A stretch of 64,000 nucleotides of DNA, from assembly GCA_003427395.1 (NCBI GenBank), contig BFEA01000057.1:1632572-1696571 (forward strand), written 5' to 3'. This DNA is from Chara braunii (Eukaryota; Streptophyta; Charophyceae; Charales; Characeae). Below the pieces are notes generated by a model that saw nothing but the letters and a program-made list of their open reading frames with translations, did not search any database and was not told the origin of the DNA. The translations under genes were made by a program, and so were the position numbers. Positions 11,487-23,515 of this stretch are shown here, piece after piece; positions within the stretch are counted from its first letter, which is position 1, and the number at the start of each line of letters is the position of its first letter.

Positions 11487-13151
11487 TTACTTGCGAGGGT
11501 GAAGCTGTCTGTTGGAGGGAGGGACCGAAGTCCGGGTGGGGGGGGAAGGCTTTGCAGCTTCCGTGGCTAGCCGTTTCTTCTCGTAGTCCACGTAGATAAG
11601 TGGTGCAGAGGCTTGCAAGGCTGCTCGTGAAATCCATCTCGTGTCGTTGCGGTCACACCACCTGAATGTGACCTTGTACTGCATTGGCTTGTTGTCGTGC
11701 TTGCGATGCATGATGAATCGATCTGACTTCCTGATGACCATCCATGGAAGGAGGGTCCTGCGATCGTCGGCCCGGAAGTTGTCGCTCTTGGCTGGTGTAT
11801 ATGTGGCCAGCTTGGAGGCGTGGAAGACCGGGTGGACCGTTAGATGCGGCGGGATTTCCATCACAAAATTAGGGCCATCAGGCTGATCGCCCGCCGCTGA
11901 TGTGACGAGACGGTCCAGACCACTTTGGAAGTAGCTTGTGCGATACGTCTTGTTCAAGCGCAAACCCCTTAGTGGAGACCCAACAAGGTCATCGGCGCGG
12001 AAGGGGCATGGCACGCGACGCCGATCGGCTTGCTGTTGCATGTGGACTTGAGCCTTTTGCATGTTGGCGCGGGCTTTAGCCAGCAAGTCCCGATTGTTCC
12101 GAACGGAGGCGGGAGGGCAAGCGGCGTCAATGTCGGCAGTCCGTGGGAATGGGAGGTCGGCGAAGATGTGGCCTTTCCGGCCACCGTGGTGCAACTCGAA
12201 TGGAGTCACACCGATCGCCGGATGCAACGAAGTGTTGTAGGTGAACTCGATGTCGGGGAGGCGGTCAACCCAATCCTTCTAATCCGGACGGATGAGCGTA
12301 CAAAGCATCATTTGAGCGGTTCGATGTGCCCGCTCCGTTTGCCCGTCCGTGTGCCGATGTCGAGTCGAACTCGTTTTCATTTCAATGTCGGACTCCTTCC
12401 TGAGAGTTGTCCAAAATGCCGACACAAAACGAGTGTTAGGGGTCCCTGACGATGTCTTCCAGAGCGTCGTGGCCGCAAATCCAGCCGGTGTGCAAGAGTC
12501 GCGCAAGCTCGGGAGCCGTGGCGTAGGTCTTGCAGGGAAGAAATCGCGCGTACTTGCTCAAGCGGTCGACGAATGTGAGAATGTCGTTCTGCCCGAAGCG
12601 GTCGCGGGGGAACGGGCCGGTGGCGTCCATAGCAATGGAGAGTTTGGGTTCCTGCGGGATAGGCAATGGGCGTAACTCGTCGTAGCGATTGCGACTGCGA
12701 GGTTTGCTTCGTCGGCAAACTTCACAAGAGTCTCACTACCGAGTGACGTCGGTAATGAGCTCTAGCCACCGGAATCGTTGTCGAAGTCTTGCGATCGTAC
12801 GGTCGACTCAAAAGTGGCCGGCGAGTCGTGAGTCGCGGTACTCGCCGAGGAGGCGAATCCGTGATGGTCGTGTGGGACGCATAGTAAGTCCTTGGCTCGT
12901 GAGTGAAGAAGCCAGTAGTCGTCAATGACGTGATAGGCGGGTGATCCGAGGATAGTTTCTCGTAGAGTGTGGCGTATTCCGGATCGGACTTGTATGCTCG
13001 CACAAAATGTTGATAGAGAGCGTCGTCGAAACTGAACATTTGGTGAGTCAATGCGCAAAGATCTGATCTTCGCGAGAGAGCATCCGCAGCTTGGTTGGAG
13101 AGGTCGGAGATGTGTTTTGCAGTGAAAGTCGAATTGGTCAATGAAGTATAT
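11487..13151 (-). pseudogene. pol: E2 pol 3' half: RNase H end, integrase, chromodomain-like tail
   Basis: Minus-strand pol entering at IYFIDQFDFH, just after RNase H, then HISDLSNQAADALSRRSDL, a frameshifted HHCC region, IAMDATGPFPRD, the second-Asp region, RHRHTDGQTERAH and a tail with VTFRWCDRNDTRWISR and PLIYVDYEKKRL. It is the same family as E1. Several frameshifts split it (pieces at about 13,141-12,722, 12,718-12,436, 12,506-12,279 and 12,227-11,487). The missing front half is at 36,568-39,610 on the same strand; the break falls at the same codon in both pieces, showing one gene split by a 23.4-kb insertion. Confidence 0.88.
13147..13151. other. Target-site duplication, 3' side of the E3 insertion
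   Basis: Minus-strand ATATA directly after the LTR end GGCACA. Its partner is ATGTA (36,563-36,567), directly before the other LTR. E1 has ATGTA at the equivalent codon, so a 5-bp duplication with one later mutation is the simplest reading. Confidence 0.75.
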
Positions 13152-13509
13152 TGTGCCAGACCCGCCGGGATGGCGGTCCGTCAGGATGGAGGAGGGTTGA
13201 CGAAGGAGGAGGTAGAAATTGAGCTGGAAGGCACAGCGCAGCTCCGACGCAGACTCGACACGCACATATTCCAAGATGTGCAAAAGTGAAGAATGACGAA
13301 ATACAGACAGCAGTCAGGGTATACCCCCAACGGTCTGACTGGTCTGAACTAGATTGGCCTGGTACCGACAGTGGTACCGGGCAGGACTGGACTGGACCGA
13401 AAACAATACACGACCTGTGGGGTCAGGCCACGGCCTGGTCCCACAGGCCGAGCTGCAAATAGCCGAATAGGCCCTGGCTGTAGGCCAGGGCGGATAGAGG
13501 CCCGCTGCA
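13152..13509 (-). mobile_element. E3 3' LTR (358 bp)
   Basis: Minus strand begins TGCAGCGGGCCTCTATCC and ends GGTCTGGCACA. It aligns with 36,216-36,562 (same strand) and 39,613-40,284 (opposite strand). It shares the CCCTGGCCTACAGCCAGGGC hairpin, a GGGGTATACCC block and CATTCTTCA(C/T)TTTGCACA. Confidence 0.88.
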
Positions 13510-14507
13510 CGATCCTCAGACCTATAATGGATCGCAAGAGCCATAAACACGCTATCCGCAAAAGCAGCGGAACTCTGCAATAAAGAAAGCTTAGAAATCT
13601 AGGATGCGGAGCAAGCTCCATCCGGAGTCCATGCAATGCAGCCTAAGCTACATAATGTCAAATGAAAAGCGAATGTCTGGTATACACATCCTAACTAACA
13701 GCAAAAAATGAAATGTCGCATGATACAATCCTAAAGTCCTGGAGGCGATGACCTCAGTGTTGAAAGGAAAAAGAGCAATATGTAACAAGATAATGTGATG
13801 TCGCGGAACCACTAAGAGTGGGATGGTCTCAGAGGGGGTGAATGCAGCCTAAGAATTGAAACTTCTAAGGGCAGTCACACACGAAGGTGGGATAGGTCAT
13901 CAGGCTCAAGGTGAGAGAGTGGTAGCGAAACAAAACCAATGGCCCTAACAGATAGACCGTCAAGGCGGGTAATGCTCGACAAAAGGGTGACACCATGCAG
14001 CGTCGACTATGAAAAGGGGAGCCTTGAATAGGGTGGAGATATGCCTTACTGAAGGCATGAAAGAGTCGGCACTAGGGTGATGAGGGCAGTGGGTGAGGGA
14101 AACATGCACACAACTCATCGACAAGGGGAGGGAGCTAAATCTGGGAGCAAGGAAGCCAAAATAATGCTACGGTCCCAATGCAGATGCGATACCAAGGGAG
14201 AGCCAACTAAGTGAGAACCATCATGCGGCGTATGCAAGGGAATGTACAGGGTAGGGTGGTGGCGTGAAGTAGTCACGTCCAAAGTAGCTGAAGCCGATAA
14301 GGTAGTCATTGAAATGGTCAATGACGTCGATGAAGTAGGAGTCTAGTCGATGTCGAAGCAGAGCCGCAAAACGCTGACATCCTAAAGAAGCTCATGATGG
14401 AGTACCTGATGGTGTGAGTCAGTAGGGAGAAGTAGGTGATCAGAGTGTCAGTCGACGAGATGCCGAGGGTGTCGACGAGTGCGCTGTGGACGAGCAGAGG
14501 CGTCCGT
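13510..14507 (-). other. E3 3' non-coding region
   Basis: About 1 kb between the E3 pol stop and its 3' LTR. I see no gene, no repeat shared with other parts of the window and no strong polypurine tract: only GGTCTGAGGATCG precedes the LTR, so priming there would be weak or the site has decayed. Confidence 0.5.
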
Positions 14508-15935
14508 CTACTGCTGAAGAACGGCCTCAGAGGGAGCGGGCTCATCCTCGACCATCTCCTCAACCGGAGGAGGAGGAAGAGGGTCCGTCGGCTGAGTAGG
14601 AGCAGATGTCTCAGCACGACGAGCGCGACCATACGCACGCACCAACATCCGGGAGTGCTGCAAGTGCTCGAGGGGCTCCCAAGTAGCTCCTCGTCAGGAT
14701 AGCCCTTCCAACGCACAAGGTACTCGATGTGTGGAGGGGTATCGTCGGAAACTCGGCAAGATACGATGTCGGAAACGACGAACTCCTCGTAACCGTCCAC
14801 CATGATAGGTGGAGGGCGCTCATAAGGGCGTTCGGCAAAATGCTCAAACGGTCTGCGATAAGGACGCAACCAGGAGACGTGGTAAACATCGTGTACGCGA
14901 GCCTGTCGAAGGTAATCAGGTTGCTTCACACAAAAACAGACCGGATTAACGACAATATCATAACCGACGGCCTGAAGGATGCGCCATGGACCGAAGAAGC
15001 GACGCCTCAACTTGCGAAGCGTATCCGCTTCGAGTGGCAAGCGGTATGCGTCGACGAGCGCATCGTCACCGACTTTGAATGGATGATCCATTCGTGATCG
15101 GTTCGCTCGTGCGGCCATGCGAGTCTGGGAGTCGGTCAAACTCTCGTGTGCGTGGTTCATAATTGCCGCCATGTGGGCGATCCAGTCGTCAAGCGCAGGA
15201 CGGAAGTCCGCAGGTACGCAAGGGTGGCAGCCAAGGTCGCAATAGAATGGCGACATCCCCGTGGCTGGTGAAACGATGTGGTTGTACGCAATCTCCGCGT
15301 GGGCTAAGTGTAAGTCCCACTGCTGGTCATCCCTAATACACTTTTGGAGGATATTACCGAGATTTTTATTGGTGACCTCAGTCTGACCATCCGTCTGAGG
15401 GTGGTAAGTCGATGAGAAGCGGAGCTGGGAACCGTACACCTTATGTAGGCGTTGCCAGAATGTGTTGGTAAAGCGCGAGTCACGGTCGGAGATGATGCTC
15501 TAAGGTAGGCCGTGATCTCCCACGACTCGATCGAAGACGATATCGGCGACCTCACGAGCGCTAATGCGCTAGGGGCACGGGACAAAACGTGCCAGCTTCG
15601 TGAAGTGATCGGCGACGACCAAGATAGACTCATGACCGCGATCAGTGGGTGGGCGGAGGGGACCAACAAAATCCATCGCGATGGACTGCCAACGCCCCTC
15701 AGGTATGGGTAGGGGCTGAAGTAACCCATACGGACGGTGGTTCGCAATGTTCACCTCCTGGCAGGTAGGACACTCATGAATGTAGGCTTTGACGAAATCC
15801 TTTGACTTCGGCCAGACGTATAGGCGACAAACACGAGCCAACGTCTTGTGGAAGCCCATATGACCGGCAACTGCTCGGTCATGGAACTCTGCTACAGCCT
15901 GGACACGAAGCTGTCGGTGGAGGGAATGCAAATAC
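14508..15935 (-). pseudogene. pol: E3 pol, integrase and chromodomain
   Basis: Minus strand. The HHCC finger is seen as RAVAGHMGFHKT and HECPTCQE. Catalytic acids lie in SIAMDFVGPL, a SIISDRDSRF-like block at about 15,490 and HPQTDGQTEVTN. The C terminus is a classic chromodomain: EEFVVSDIVSCRV, IEYLVRWKGYPDEE and, after a one-base deletion near 14,690, TWEPLEHLQHSRM; the frame then runs to TAG at 14,510-14,508. Chromodomains of this class tether integration to modified histones. The domain is disrupted by two or more frameshifts (near 15,560 and 14,690) and one stop. Confidence 0.9.
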
Positions 15936-17905
15936 GTGGTTCTAGCCGACCAGATCTGCCATGCCAGTACACGAGACCGTTCCCACCGAGTGAGTATGAG
16001 GGAACGGTCTTGCCACTCCGCAGTGTCGCATGGATGACGCGATAATTCGGGTAGTGTACGTATTGAGTGCGATATGCGTCGATCACCGACTGATCAACAG
16101 TGGTGATGGAAATAACAACAATATGGATGGGTTCCTGATTGTGATCAGGACGGCGGGACAAGGCATCGCCGACGTAGTTCGTTTCAACCTTGATGGGCTG
16201 AGTGGTGAAACTGAACTCGGATAAGTCACGCCACCAATGTGCCTGTCGAGGGGAAAGCTTGGGCTTCGTGAGGAAAGTTTGGACAATTGAGTTGTCTGTG
16301 CACACCTTGAAGGGCGGCCCGTGCAGATAATGACGCCAATACCGGGTAGAATAAACTACTGCGAGAACCTCACGTTCATCGGCATTGTAGTTTTATCTCG
16401 GCAGGCAATGGCTGGCGGGAGTAGAAAGCGAGCCTCGACAGTCCCATCCTCCACGATGGTCGGGGAGTAAGTAACAGGAGGACTGTCAGTGGAGGGAAGT
16501 GGTGGGAGGATAGGCGTCGGTCGAGAAGCAGTGTCAGCAGGAGGGGGGCGGGAAGGAGGAACATGGGGATAAGGTGAATCCGGAGGAGAGGGAAACACCC
16601 GAGATAGTACAACTCCTACTGCAAAATCTAACGCATCGGTGGTGACGATGAAGGGACAATCAAAATCGGGGAGGCGAAGAACCGGCACACAAGTCACCAC
16701 CTTCTTGAAGGCGTGAAAGGCGTCCTTGAAAGGGGTATCCAAAACCAAGGCGGGTTCTTCGGGAGGAGGGTGGAGGTAAGAACTTAGGAATACCTAGCGT
16801 ATCCCTCGATGAAATTACTATAGGAACTCATGAGGCCTGGGAAACTGCGAGGTTGCTTGGCAGTTGTGGGCACGGGCCACTCTGCAATAGCAGTGATCTT
16901 CGCGTCGTCCATGAGGAGACCCTCGTCAGACACATGGTATCCTAGGAAGTCCACTTTGCTCTGGGCAAAGCGGCACTTACTAAGCTTGACATAAAACCCA
17001 TGCTTGCATAAGCGCTCCAGGACATCGGGGAGGTGTCTGAGATGGTCTTGTAAGGTACGACTGTAGACCAAGATGTCGTCCAGTTATACGAGAACGTATT
17101 CTTCAAGGATGTTCATGAAGATGTCGTTCATCGTCGTCTGGAAGGTGGCAGGTGCATTGGTGAGGCCGAATGGCATCACAGTGAACTTGTAGAGACCGAA
17201 GCGCAACCGAAAGGCAGTCTTCGGCTGGTCCTTTATGGCTACGCGAATCTAGTGGTAACCGCTACGAAGATCGATCTTCGTGAAGAAGCGGTTGCCTGCC
17301 AAACGGTCAAACAACTCATCCGCGTGAGGCATGGGATAACTTTTCTTAACCGTGTAACGGTTAAGGCCGCGGTAGTCAATGCAAAGGCAAAGAGTTTCGT
17401 CCACTTTGCGAGCAAAGAGGACGAGTGTACCCCAAGAGGAGTTACTGGGTTTAATGAAACCCGGTCGAAGGAGCTCCTCGAGTTGACGCTCGAGTTTCGT
17501 CGCCTCTAGAATCGAGAGTCGGTAAGGTGCCTGATGGTGGACACGATAGTCAGGCACGAGCTGGATAGAATGCTCAACACCGCTCATGTGAGGAATCCCG
17601 TTGGATGAGAAATACGGGGGGAAAATGTCGTGGTACTCTCGAATCAAATCGTGAACGGCGGGCTCTAAGTCGGCCTTGAACCGCATGAGTTCCTCAACGT
17701 CTGCAGCAGCACGAGACATATGGGTGGACTCGGCAGTGAACGACGTAGGAACCTGGGATATCAAAGAGGTATCACCAGGCTGAGGGGTGGATGTAGAGAT
17801 CGGAGCCGCGAAGATGGAGGAAGGGTCGGGGGGATCGCGCTCCAATGAGATGAGCTCAACCTTGGGACAAAGTGGATCATAGCGAAAAAGATCCATGGCG
17901 TTCAC
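15936..17905 (-). pseudogene. pol: E3 pol, reverse transcriptase and RNase H
   Basis: RT enters with HSIQLVPDYRVHHQAPYRLS, then [32 protein letters not shown], a stop, [14 protein letters not shown] and the catalytic block at about 17,085, where Tyr of YLDD is replaced by a TAA stop. Downstream are CRFAQSKVDFLGYHVS and RNase H pieces FIVTTDALDFAVGVVL and VGDALSRRPD. Breaks near 17,250, 17,080, 16,780, 16,350 and 15,900 make it inactive. Its RT type differs from both E1 and E4/E5 in motif wording, so it is a third family. Confidence 0.9.
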
Positions 17906-18520
17906 AAAGTAGAACGTGACGTCCTCCTATCGTATGAAGTGAGCAAATTGACGAGGAGAAGTGAATACGATGTCTGGGTGAGACCCAAAGAACCGAGGGT
18001 CCTGGGTAGGTAGGTGGGGACGGGTGTCGCCCGTGGTTCCAATGAAGGGGACTCAATTTCTGACCACACTTCGTTTTGAGAACGAGTATCTCAGTCGCCC
18101 ATTCGGTCTCTGTGCCACGGAACCGGCGAGACCAGGGAGTGTCATGGATAAAGTCGTACCCTATCTCCAGCGCGTCGAAGTATGCGGAGGATTGGTAGCG
18201 TCGAGGCACCTGGATACTATTCGATGGCTGGAGGGTGAGTTAAAAGTGGAGGTCGGGGACCGTCTGATCGAAGAAGCGTTGCGTCTTGTTATCTCCGAGG
18301 GTAACGGAGATAGGAGAGCGAGACCCGGAGGTAGCCAGGCGAGCTTCCTCCACCGCGCGAGGGTGAACGAATTCTCCCTGCGAGCCAGAGTCCCATAAAG
18401 CGCGGTACACCCTCATAGATGTCCCCAAGCGGATAGAAATGATGGGGAGGGTGCGATCAGGGTCAAAGAGTAGAGTGAGAAGACGACGCAGGACCACGTT
18501 GGTGTGTCTTGTGAGTCGCT
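17906..18520 (-). pseudogene. E3 aspartic protease region
   Basis: Minus frame 18,497-18,240 contains RALWDSGSQGEFVHPRAVEE, a retroviral-type protease active site with Asp-Ser-Gly, then ISVTLGDNKTQ. 18,209-17,877 (YQSSAYFDALEIGYDFIHDT) continues toward RT after a frameshift. The order gag, protease, RT fits Ty3/Gypsy. Confidence 0.7.
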
Positions 18521-20101
18521 CCTAACAAGTCTGAAGAATGCTCAAATCCAGGAGAGATGACACGATGTCATCGCCACTCGCCAGCTGTGCGCTACAACAA
18601 GTTTTGCGAATAGCGCAACGAGTCAGAAGTCTCGGAGGGGGAGGACTAGATGTGGCGGTTTGTTGTGGGGCAGACGGTACCTTGACAGACAGCGGGGCAG
18701 AGGGAACTGGGTCTGTCGTGTCCTGAGGGTCCACCGGTGGCGTAGCCAAAAGGGAAAACTGTGACTCGGTAGTCGGGAAAACGGCTACTTGCAAGGCCTC
18801 AGCAATACACTGCACCTTGGCTAGCTGGGTGGGGTGGTCGGGCGGGGTCCGTGGGGGACTAAGATCGGCACTGACGAGAAATGTCGGCATAGTGCCAATC
18901 GAGGGCGACATGGTATGGACACCATGAGGTGGTGTTTATCCTGGCGGCAACGAAGGCAACCGCAGCGAGCCTCGAGGGCAGCTCACTCCTCAGGGGAGAG
19001 AGATCCGCGAGGAGGGACAAAACCCTACGGGAGATCTATCTGAGGAACCGTGAACATGCGGGCGCCAGCTAGCCTGTGCAACTCAACTGCGCGTGCGACC
19101 CATGGCAGACATGACCATCTGCAGGCGCTCGGCCACCGGGACAGTGTCGTCATCCAAGTGATACTGGATGACGTCTCGTAACTCCATGTCCTCGGGGGTG
19201 TTCCCAAGGGTAGGGTCAAGCTCGGTCGAGGCGTCCTCGCCGTACTCCAGAGAACTGTAGCGCCGAGAGAATGACGCTCCAGGTCGAGGTGGTCGACGAA
19301 AGCGGCTGGCGAAGGAGGATCGATCGCGAGTAGCACCGTGTGACTGGGTAGCGACGGCGGCGGATCGCGAAGAAGATGGGGCATCAGAAAAGCGACTCTG
19401 CATCTTCTAATACTGTCGAGCAGCCTCGTAGGCCTGCTCTGCTGAGGCGAAACTCTATTACCAGAGCTCGATGCGGTAGTCAGTCGGAAGACTGACTACG
19501 AACCTATTGGTCAGAAGGACCTAGGAGTGCCTCATCGCAAATAAGACGGGCATCCTGAAACACTTTGATGGGACGCTCAAGGTCGGCTGGTGCCGAGGAC
19601 CCGCGCCACTATGTTTGGGTGACCCGATCTAAGGCGTCGGTCGCATCGTGAAGAGTGTCGTAGCGGTCGTGGAGGAACGCGGTGAAATCCGCGAGAGTGG
19701 GATCCTCACCTGAGCGAGTATGATGGGTATAATAGCTCTCTCCTGCGGAGAACGTGCTGCCTCTCAATTTAGTTGCCAGCATGGAGCACCAGAACGCATG
19801 ACTAGTGTTAGTCAGTGTCAGCGCACGTGTGGCAGCCTGCAACCATTGCGACACACATTCTACCATCGTAGTCGGGTATGTCTGACAGACGCACAAGGGT
19901 GGGACCGCTTTGTTGACAGCAAGGGGAGAGAGGTTGATGGGCCTGCACTGCGGCGACAAATGTCGAGGCCGGTGCAGAGGTAGAAGTGGTGGCATGTTGA
20001 GAGTCGGGGCTGTTGGTGGAAGGTCCAACAGACATGGAGACAACGGTCGCAGCGACCTGTGACGGAGTAGCGAGTTAGGAGGGTAGAGGGGGGGGAGTCG
20101 G
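18521..20101 (-). pseudogene. gag: E3 gag, C-terminal part
   Basis: Minus-strand pieces 20,101-19,609, 19,403-19,025 and 18,911-18,522. The first contains AFWCSMLATKLRGSTFSAGE and ADFTAFLHDRYDTLHDATDAL, wording typical of a Ty3 gag capsid (weak similarity by memory). The second continues with RSFASRFRRPPRPGAS and DVIQYHLDDDTVPVAERLQM. No clear CCHC knuckle was found; only CRC-like residues occur near 18,960. It is broken by frameshifts. The upstream part of gag was displaced to 28,282-29,062 by GR copy B. Confidence 0.7.
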
Positions 20102-21190
20102 TATAGGGTCAAACCCCGGTAGACTTTCCAGCCTTGGTCGACCCCACTGCGGGTCCCATTTGGCTCGGCCCGCCCATGCTAATGCCTAGGGCGCAGGCCG
20201 TTCGTCCCAAGGTCACCCTCACCTAGTGCTTTGAGATGGATGGGGGTGGGCCATCGCGCGAGAGAGCTTTGACATTGGGGATGTAGCTCCGCCCTCACGC
20301 CGGGTGGCCTCGCTGGTCATTTCGCAACGCTGATTTTTTTTTAATTCCCGGTTGTGTTCTCAAGCGATTGCTCCTTCAAATACGCAGGTAGTCCAAGGGC
20401 TCTTTGAGAGTTTTTCTTCTCTTGTGCGCGGGCTAAGCGCCATCCTCAGGCCTCGCACCATTTCCCTACTCATTGCAATTCTACAGCATCATCGAGTTGC
20501 GGCGATGCCGTCCTTCCCCTCGCCTCTACGCACCCCTCGGGTCTAGAGCATCTCATCCATCATTATTGACGCAGGCCCCTAATCTTTTTAGGGCCTTTAC
20601 ATGCATGCACAAGCTACTTCACATTTTCCTTATCAAGGTTGAACTTTTTTCTTCCATTTACACTCTAAGTAACAAACTCAAAGATCACTTTCATGGATTG
20701 GTTTTATACTAAGCGTCCCACAACCCCTTTGCCCCCTCTCCCTTTTCCCTTCGCCGCCCGTTTTCTCCCGCCCCTATCCCGCTCTACGCGTCCCAAGCCT
20801 TTACACACCTGCACAATCCCACACAAGCAAAAACCGATACAATCCCCATTGGGGGTTAACACATAGCCCATCCAACATGCCTAACTTTCATTTTCTTCAG
20901 CTTTCCTTCGTGCTCAATCAGCCCATTCTCTTCTCATAGTCATGCAATTGGGGAAATGGTTGAGTCGAACTGACCTTATTTCCAAGTTCTACTTTTCTTC
21001 CGGGTTTTGCCTCCTTCCAATCTTTCCAATGTCCTACCCTTTTCCTTCTTGGTGGCACAAGGGACCGACAACCCTTCCCTTGCCCTCTTTCTTCACCAAG
21101 TTAGGACCAATTCCTTTCCGTCGTTCGTTCCCTGGCAACGTAACAAGTGAGGAATGGAAGGTTAGTTATATGCCAAGTGAGGGGAAGGGA

Positions 21191-21443
<253 letters not shown>

Positions 21444-21549
21444 CTAATCCTAATCAAATCATATTTCCGTTGTAGCAACCAAACGCTGGTCACCCATCCC
21501 ATAGTAGTAGCAGCCAAATGCCGATCACCCATCCCATAGTAAGAGAACC

Positions 21550-22790
21550 CCCAAGTGTGAAACAGAATACATCCACACACACGACCTCGAAAGCACATGC
21601 TCATGAGTGAAAGAGCAATCAAGTGTTGAAACAGAACATTACCGTACACATAAATTTGATAAAATGAAGGTTGGACTAACCAAAGCACATGCCAATGAGC
21701 GAAAGAGCAACCCAGTGTTTGAAACGGAACACTACCATACACATGAACTTGACAGAGTGAAGGTTGAACTAAAGAAAGCACACGCACATGAGTGAAAGAG
21801 TAACCAAATATGAACTGGAACTCTACTACACACATGAACTTGACAAAGTGAAGGTTGAACTAACAAAAGCACATGCACATGGAGGAAAGAGCAAATGGAA
21901 TACTACCATACACATGAACTTGACAAAGTGAAGCTTGAAATAACGAATGCCCATGCACATGGGTGAAAGGGGCAACCAAGTGTGAATCCGAACACTCCAA
22001 CACACACAAACTTGACAAAGTGAAAAATGAACTTGTTGAGCACATGCACACGAGTGAAGGGGGCAACTAAGAGTGAATCGAAAACACTACAAAACACATG
22101 AACTTGACGAAGTGAAGGTTGAACTAACAAAAGCACATGCATATAGGTGAAGGATCAACCACATCCACATGTGAAACGGATCCCTACTACACACATGAAC
22201 TGGACAAGGTGAAATTTGAACTAGTAAAGTACATGCACATGAGTGAAAGATCAACCAAATGTGAAACGGAACACTACTACACACATGAACTTAACATGAT
22301 GATTGAACTAGTAGAACACCTGCAAATGAGTGAAAGGGGCAACCAAGTGTGAATCAGAACACTACAATACACATGAACTTGACGAAGTGAAGGCTCAAAA
22401 GCACATGCATATGGAGGAAAGAGCAACCACTACAACACATGAATTTGACAAAGTGAAGCTTGAACTAACGAATGCACATGCGCATAGAGGAAAAAGCAAC
22501 CAAGTATGAATCGAAACATTACAACACACATGTTCTTGACAAAGTGAAGCTTGAACTAACGAATGCACACGCACATGGAGAAAAGAGCAACCAAGTATAA
22601 ATCGGAAACACTACAACACACATGAACTTGACGAAGTGCAGATTGAACTAACAATAGCACATGCATATGAGTGAAAGAGCAACCAAATATGAATCGGAAC
22701 ACTACAACACACATGAACTTGACAAAGTGAAGCTTGAACTAACGAATGCACATGCAAATAGAGGAAAGAGCAACCAAGTATGAATCGGAC
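21550..22790 (-). repeat. ~90-bp tandem array in GR copy B
   Basis: About 13-14 imperfect units: reverse complement of the copy A monomer, with words such as AACTTGACAAAGTGAAG, GCACATGCACATGAGTGAAAG and CACTACNACACACATGAA. Plus-strand frames give ~30-residue repeats (TEHYYTHELDKVKxEL) broken by stops. One unit near 22,420 is shortened. Confidence 0.9.
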
Positions 22791-23270
22791 TTCACCTACT
22801 ACTATGTGAGTGAAAAGCAAACAAGTTTGAAGCATGAGATCATCCATGGAAGAATAAGGACTTCACCTACTACTATGTGAGTGAAAAGCCAAAGTTGGAC
22901 AAGACCAAATCACAAGTTTGAAGCATGAGATTATCCATGGAAGAACGGAACTTCACCTACTACTATGTGAGTGAAAAACAAGAGTTGGACACGATCAAAA
23001 CACAAGATTTGAGCATGAGATCATCCAAGGAAGAATCGAAACTTCACCTACTACTATGTGAGTGAACAGCAAGAGCTAGACAAGACCAAATCACAAGTTT
23101 GAAGCATGAGATCATCCATGGAAGAATCGGGAGTTCACCTACTACTATGTGAGTGAAAAACAAGAGTTAGACAAGACCAAATCACAAGTTTGAAACATGG
23201 GATCATCCATGGAAGAATCGGGACTTCACCTACTAATATGTGAGTGAAAAGCAAGAGTTAGACAAGGCTC
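22791..23270 (-). repeat. ~91-bp tandem array, second monomer type
   Basis: Five to six units built on CTTCACCTACTACTATGTGA, GTGAAAAGCAAGAG, CACAAGTTTGAAGCATGAGA and TCATCCATGGAAGAATCG. The first unit is short (~67 bp); later ones are ~91 bp. The monomer is distinct from the neighbouring 90-bp array although the period is nearly the same. The equivalent place in copy C is not obviously occupied by this monomer. Confidence 0.88.
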
Positions 23271-23515
23271 TAGGAAGGAGAAGGAGAAGGAGAAGAAGAA
23301 GAGAAAGAAGAAAAAGAAAGAGATGAAGAAGAAGGAGAAGGAGAAGAAGAAGAAATAGAGAAGAAGGAGAAGGATAAGAAGAATAAGAGGAGAAGAAGAA
23401 GAAGAAAAAGAAGAAGAAGAAAAAAGAAGAAAAAGATGGGTAGGAGAGGGAAAACAAGAAGAATGAAGGAGAGGAAGAAAAAGAAGAAGAAGAAGAAGAA
23501 GAATCTCCTCCTTTT
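23271..23515. repeat. AAG/GA-rich tract in GR copy B
   Basis: Purine tract of AGAAGAAG and GGAGAAGG words. Copy C has a T run followed by CTT/CTC-rich DNA at the equivalent place (57,841-58,040). Low-complexity frames here are not genes. Confidence 0.9.
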
